64,000 bases of DNA, taken from contig NZ_JAKGSB010000001.1 of assembly GCF_021568905.1 (NCBI RefSeq), positions 248,001 to 312,000 of the forward strand, given 5' to 3'. Origin of the DNA: Zavarzinia marina (GTDB taxonomy: Bacteria > Pseudomonadota > Alphaproteobacteria > Zavarziniales > Zavarziniaceae). The position numbers were made by a program, and so were the translations under genes. Of this stretch, positions 63,678-64,000 are shown in pieces. The notes beneath the pieces were generated by a model. That model did no database searches and had not been told where the DNA came from. It was given only the letters and a program-made list of their open reading frames with translations. Numbering within the stretch: position 1 is the stretch's first letter; each line of letters begins with the position of its first letter.

Positions 63678-64000
63678 ATGCCGAAAATCCTCCTCCGTCT
63701 CTGTCTCCTGCTGGCGCTCGGCCTGTCCGCGCTCGCCCCGGCGGCGGCGGCGCCGGTCCGGACCGAGAACGCGGAGGCCGAACTGGTGGCCGAGGGGGTG
63801 GCGGTGCCGGGCGCCACGGTGACCGTGGCGCTGCGCCTCGTCGCGCGGCCGGGCTGGCATACCTATTGGCTGAACCCGGGCGATACGGGTCTGCCCACGA
63901 CCATCGCCTGGACCCTGCCCGAAGGCGTCGGCGCGGGGCCGATCCAATGGCCGCTGCCCGAGGCCCTGCCGGTCGGGCCCTTCGTCAACTACGGCTACGA
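63678..64000 (+). CDS. DsbD/ScsB-like thiol-disulfide protein, N-terminal part
   Basis: The gene runs off the right edge; 107 residues are visible. A signal peptide (KILLRLCLLLALGLSALAPA) is followed by the periplasmic DsbD-alpha-like domain with WHTYWLNPGDTGLPTTIAWT and IQWPLPEALP, characteristic of ScsB-type proteins that carry electrons to periplasmic substrates. The membrane and thioredoxin domains lie outside the window. An in-frame ATG at 63651 would lengthen the signal region by nine residues. Confidence 0.8.
   Translation, partial: MPKILLRLCLLLALGLSALAPAAAAPVRTENAEAELVAEGVAVPGATVTVALRLVARPGWHTYWLNPGDTGLPTTIAWTLPEGVGAGPIQWPLPEALPVGPFVNYGY

Overview
The window is 64 kb of high-GC DNA, densely packed with short intergenic gaps and frequent ATGA stop/start overlaps. 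Gene content points to an alphaproteobacterium, probably Rhodospirillales-like: the recG / sdhE-mfd neighbourhood, an AapJQMP-type amino-acid transporter, an alphaproteobacterial ornithine decarboxylase with a long leader, a perfect Irr-type iron control element, a DUF1127 gene, and trxB beside a LysR gene. No tRNA, rRNA, IS element, prophage or CRISPR array was seen. This is chromosomal core with some accessory patches.

Layout. 1-6.1 kb: serine hydrolase (partial), crotonase, recG, a flavin-binding protein, an AhpD-like gene divergent from a LysR regulator, DUF29. 6.2-13.5 kb: sdhE-mfd, meeting a minus-strand run of amidase, DUF423, an unknown, rodA and an ExoD-like gene. 13.7-16.7 kb: groES-groEL under a CIRCE element, then a Gly/Tyr-rich lipoprotein. 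16.8-22.5 kb: a PotABCD-type ABC transporter followed by a hydantoin-racemase-like enzyme and a flavin reductase. 22.6-30.5 kb: saccharopine-dehydrogenase-like enzyme, two-gene ABC exporter, sugar-lactone oxidase, hisI divergent from a Zur-like gene, SDR, cystathionine beta-lyase. 30.7-34.9 kb: aapJQMP. 35-45.5 kb: lipoprotein, bpt, FAD amine oxidase, moaD-pgsA-uvrC, folB, uvrB, aatA. 45.6-48.6 kb: dps under an Irr box, msrP without msrQ, two unknown genes, and an AT-richer patch with three overlapping very small genes. 48.6-55.1 kb: a strong sRNA candidate, LysR, trxB, Lrp, a metal-ligand-less metallo-beta-lactamase-fold protein, an M24 peptidase, DUF1127. 55.2-64 kb: prmA, uvrD, thioesterase, ornithine decarboxylase with its leader, an HxlR / SnoaL / SDR cluster, a Cys-rich secreted protein and the start of a DsbD/ScsB-like protein.

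Themes. DNA repair is over-represented (recG, mfd, uvrB, uvrC, uvrD). Nitrogen and polyamine handling recurs: the Pot-type importer, the AapJQMP importer, a PuuB-like oxidase and ornithine decarboxylase. Metal and redox homeostasis also recurs: Irr-boxed dps, Zur-like/hisI, msrP, trxB.

Most noteworthy: (i) a structured sRNA at about 48.58-48.75 kb (minus strand) whose hairpin loop exposes a CCUCC-type anti-Shine-Dalgarno motif, ending in a U8 terminator; (ii) a translationally coupled three-gene micro-operon (42, 51 and 71 aa) at 48.07-48.55 kb; (iii) a metallo-beta-lactamase-fold protein that has lost every zinc ligand and whose C-terminal tail is encoded by a dispersed palindromic repeat; (iv) a roughly 390-nt ornithine decarboxylase leader with a plausible upstream ORF; (v) precise palindromic operators upstream of dps, hisI/zur, the Pot-type operon and uvrC. 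A family of at least eight CCCGGC-N4-GCCGGG palindromes is scattered between genes. All identifications are by reading the sequence; no database search was run.
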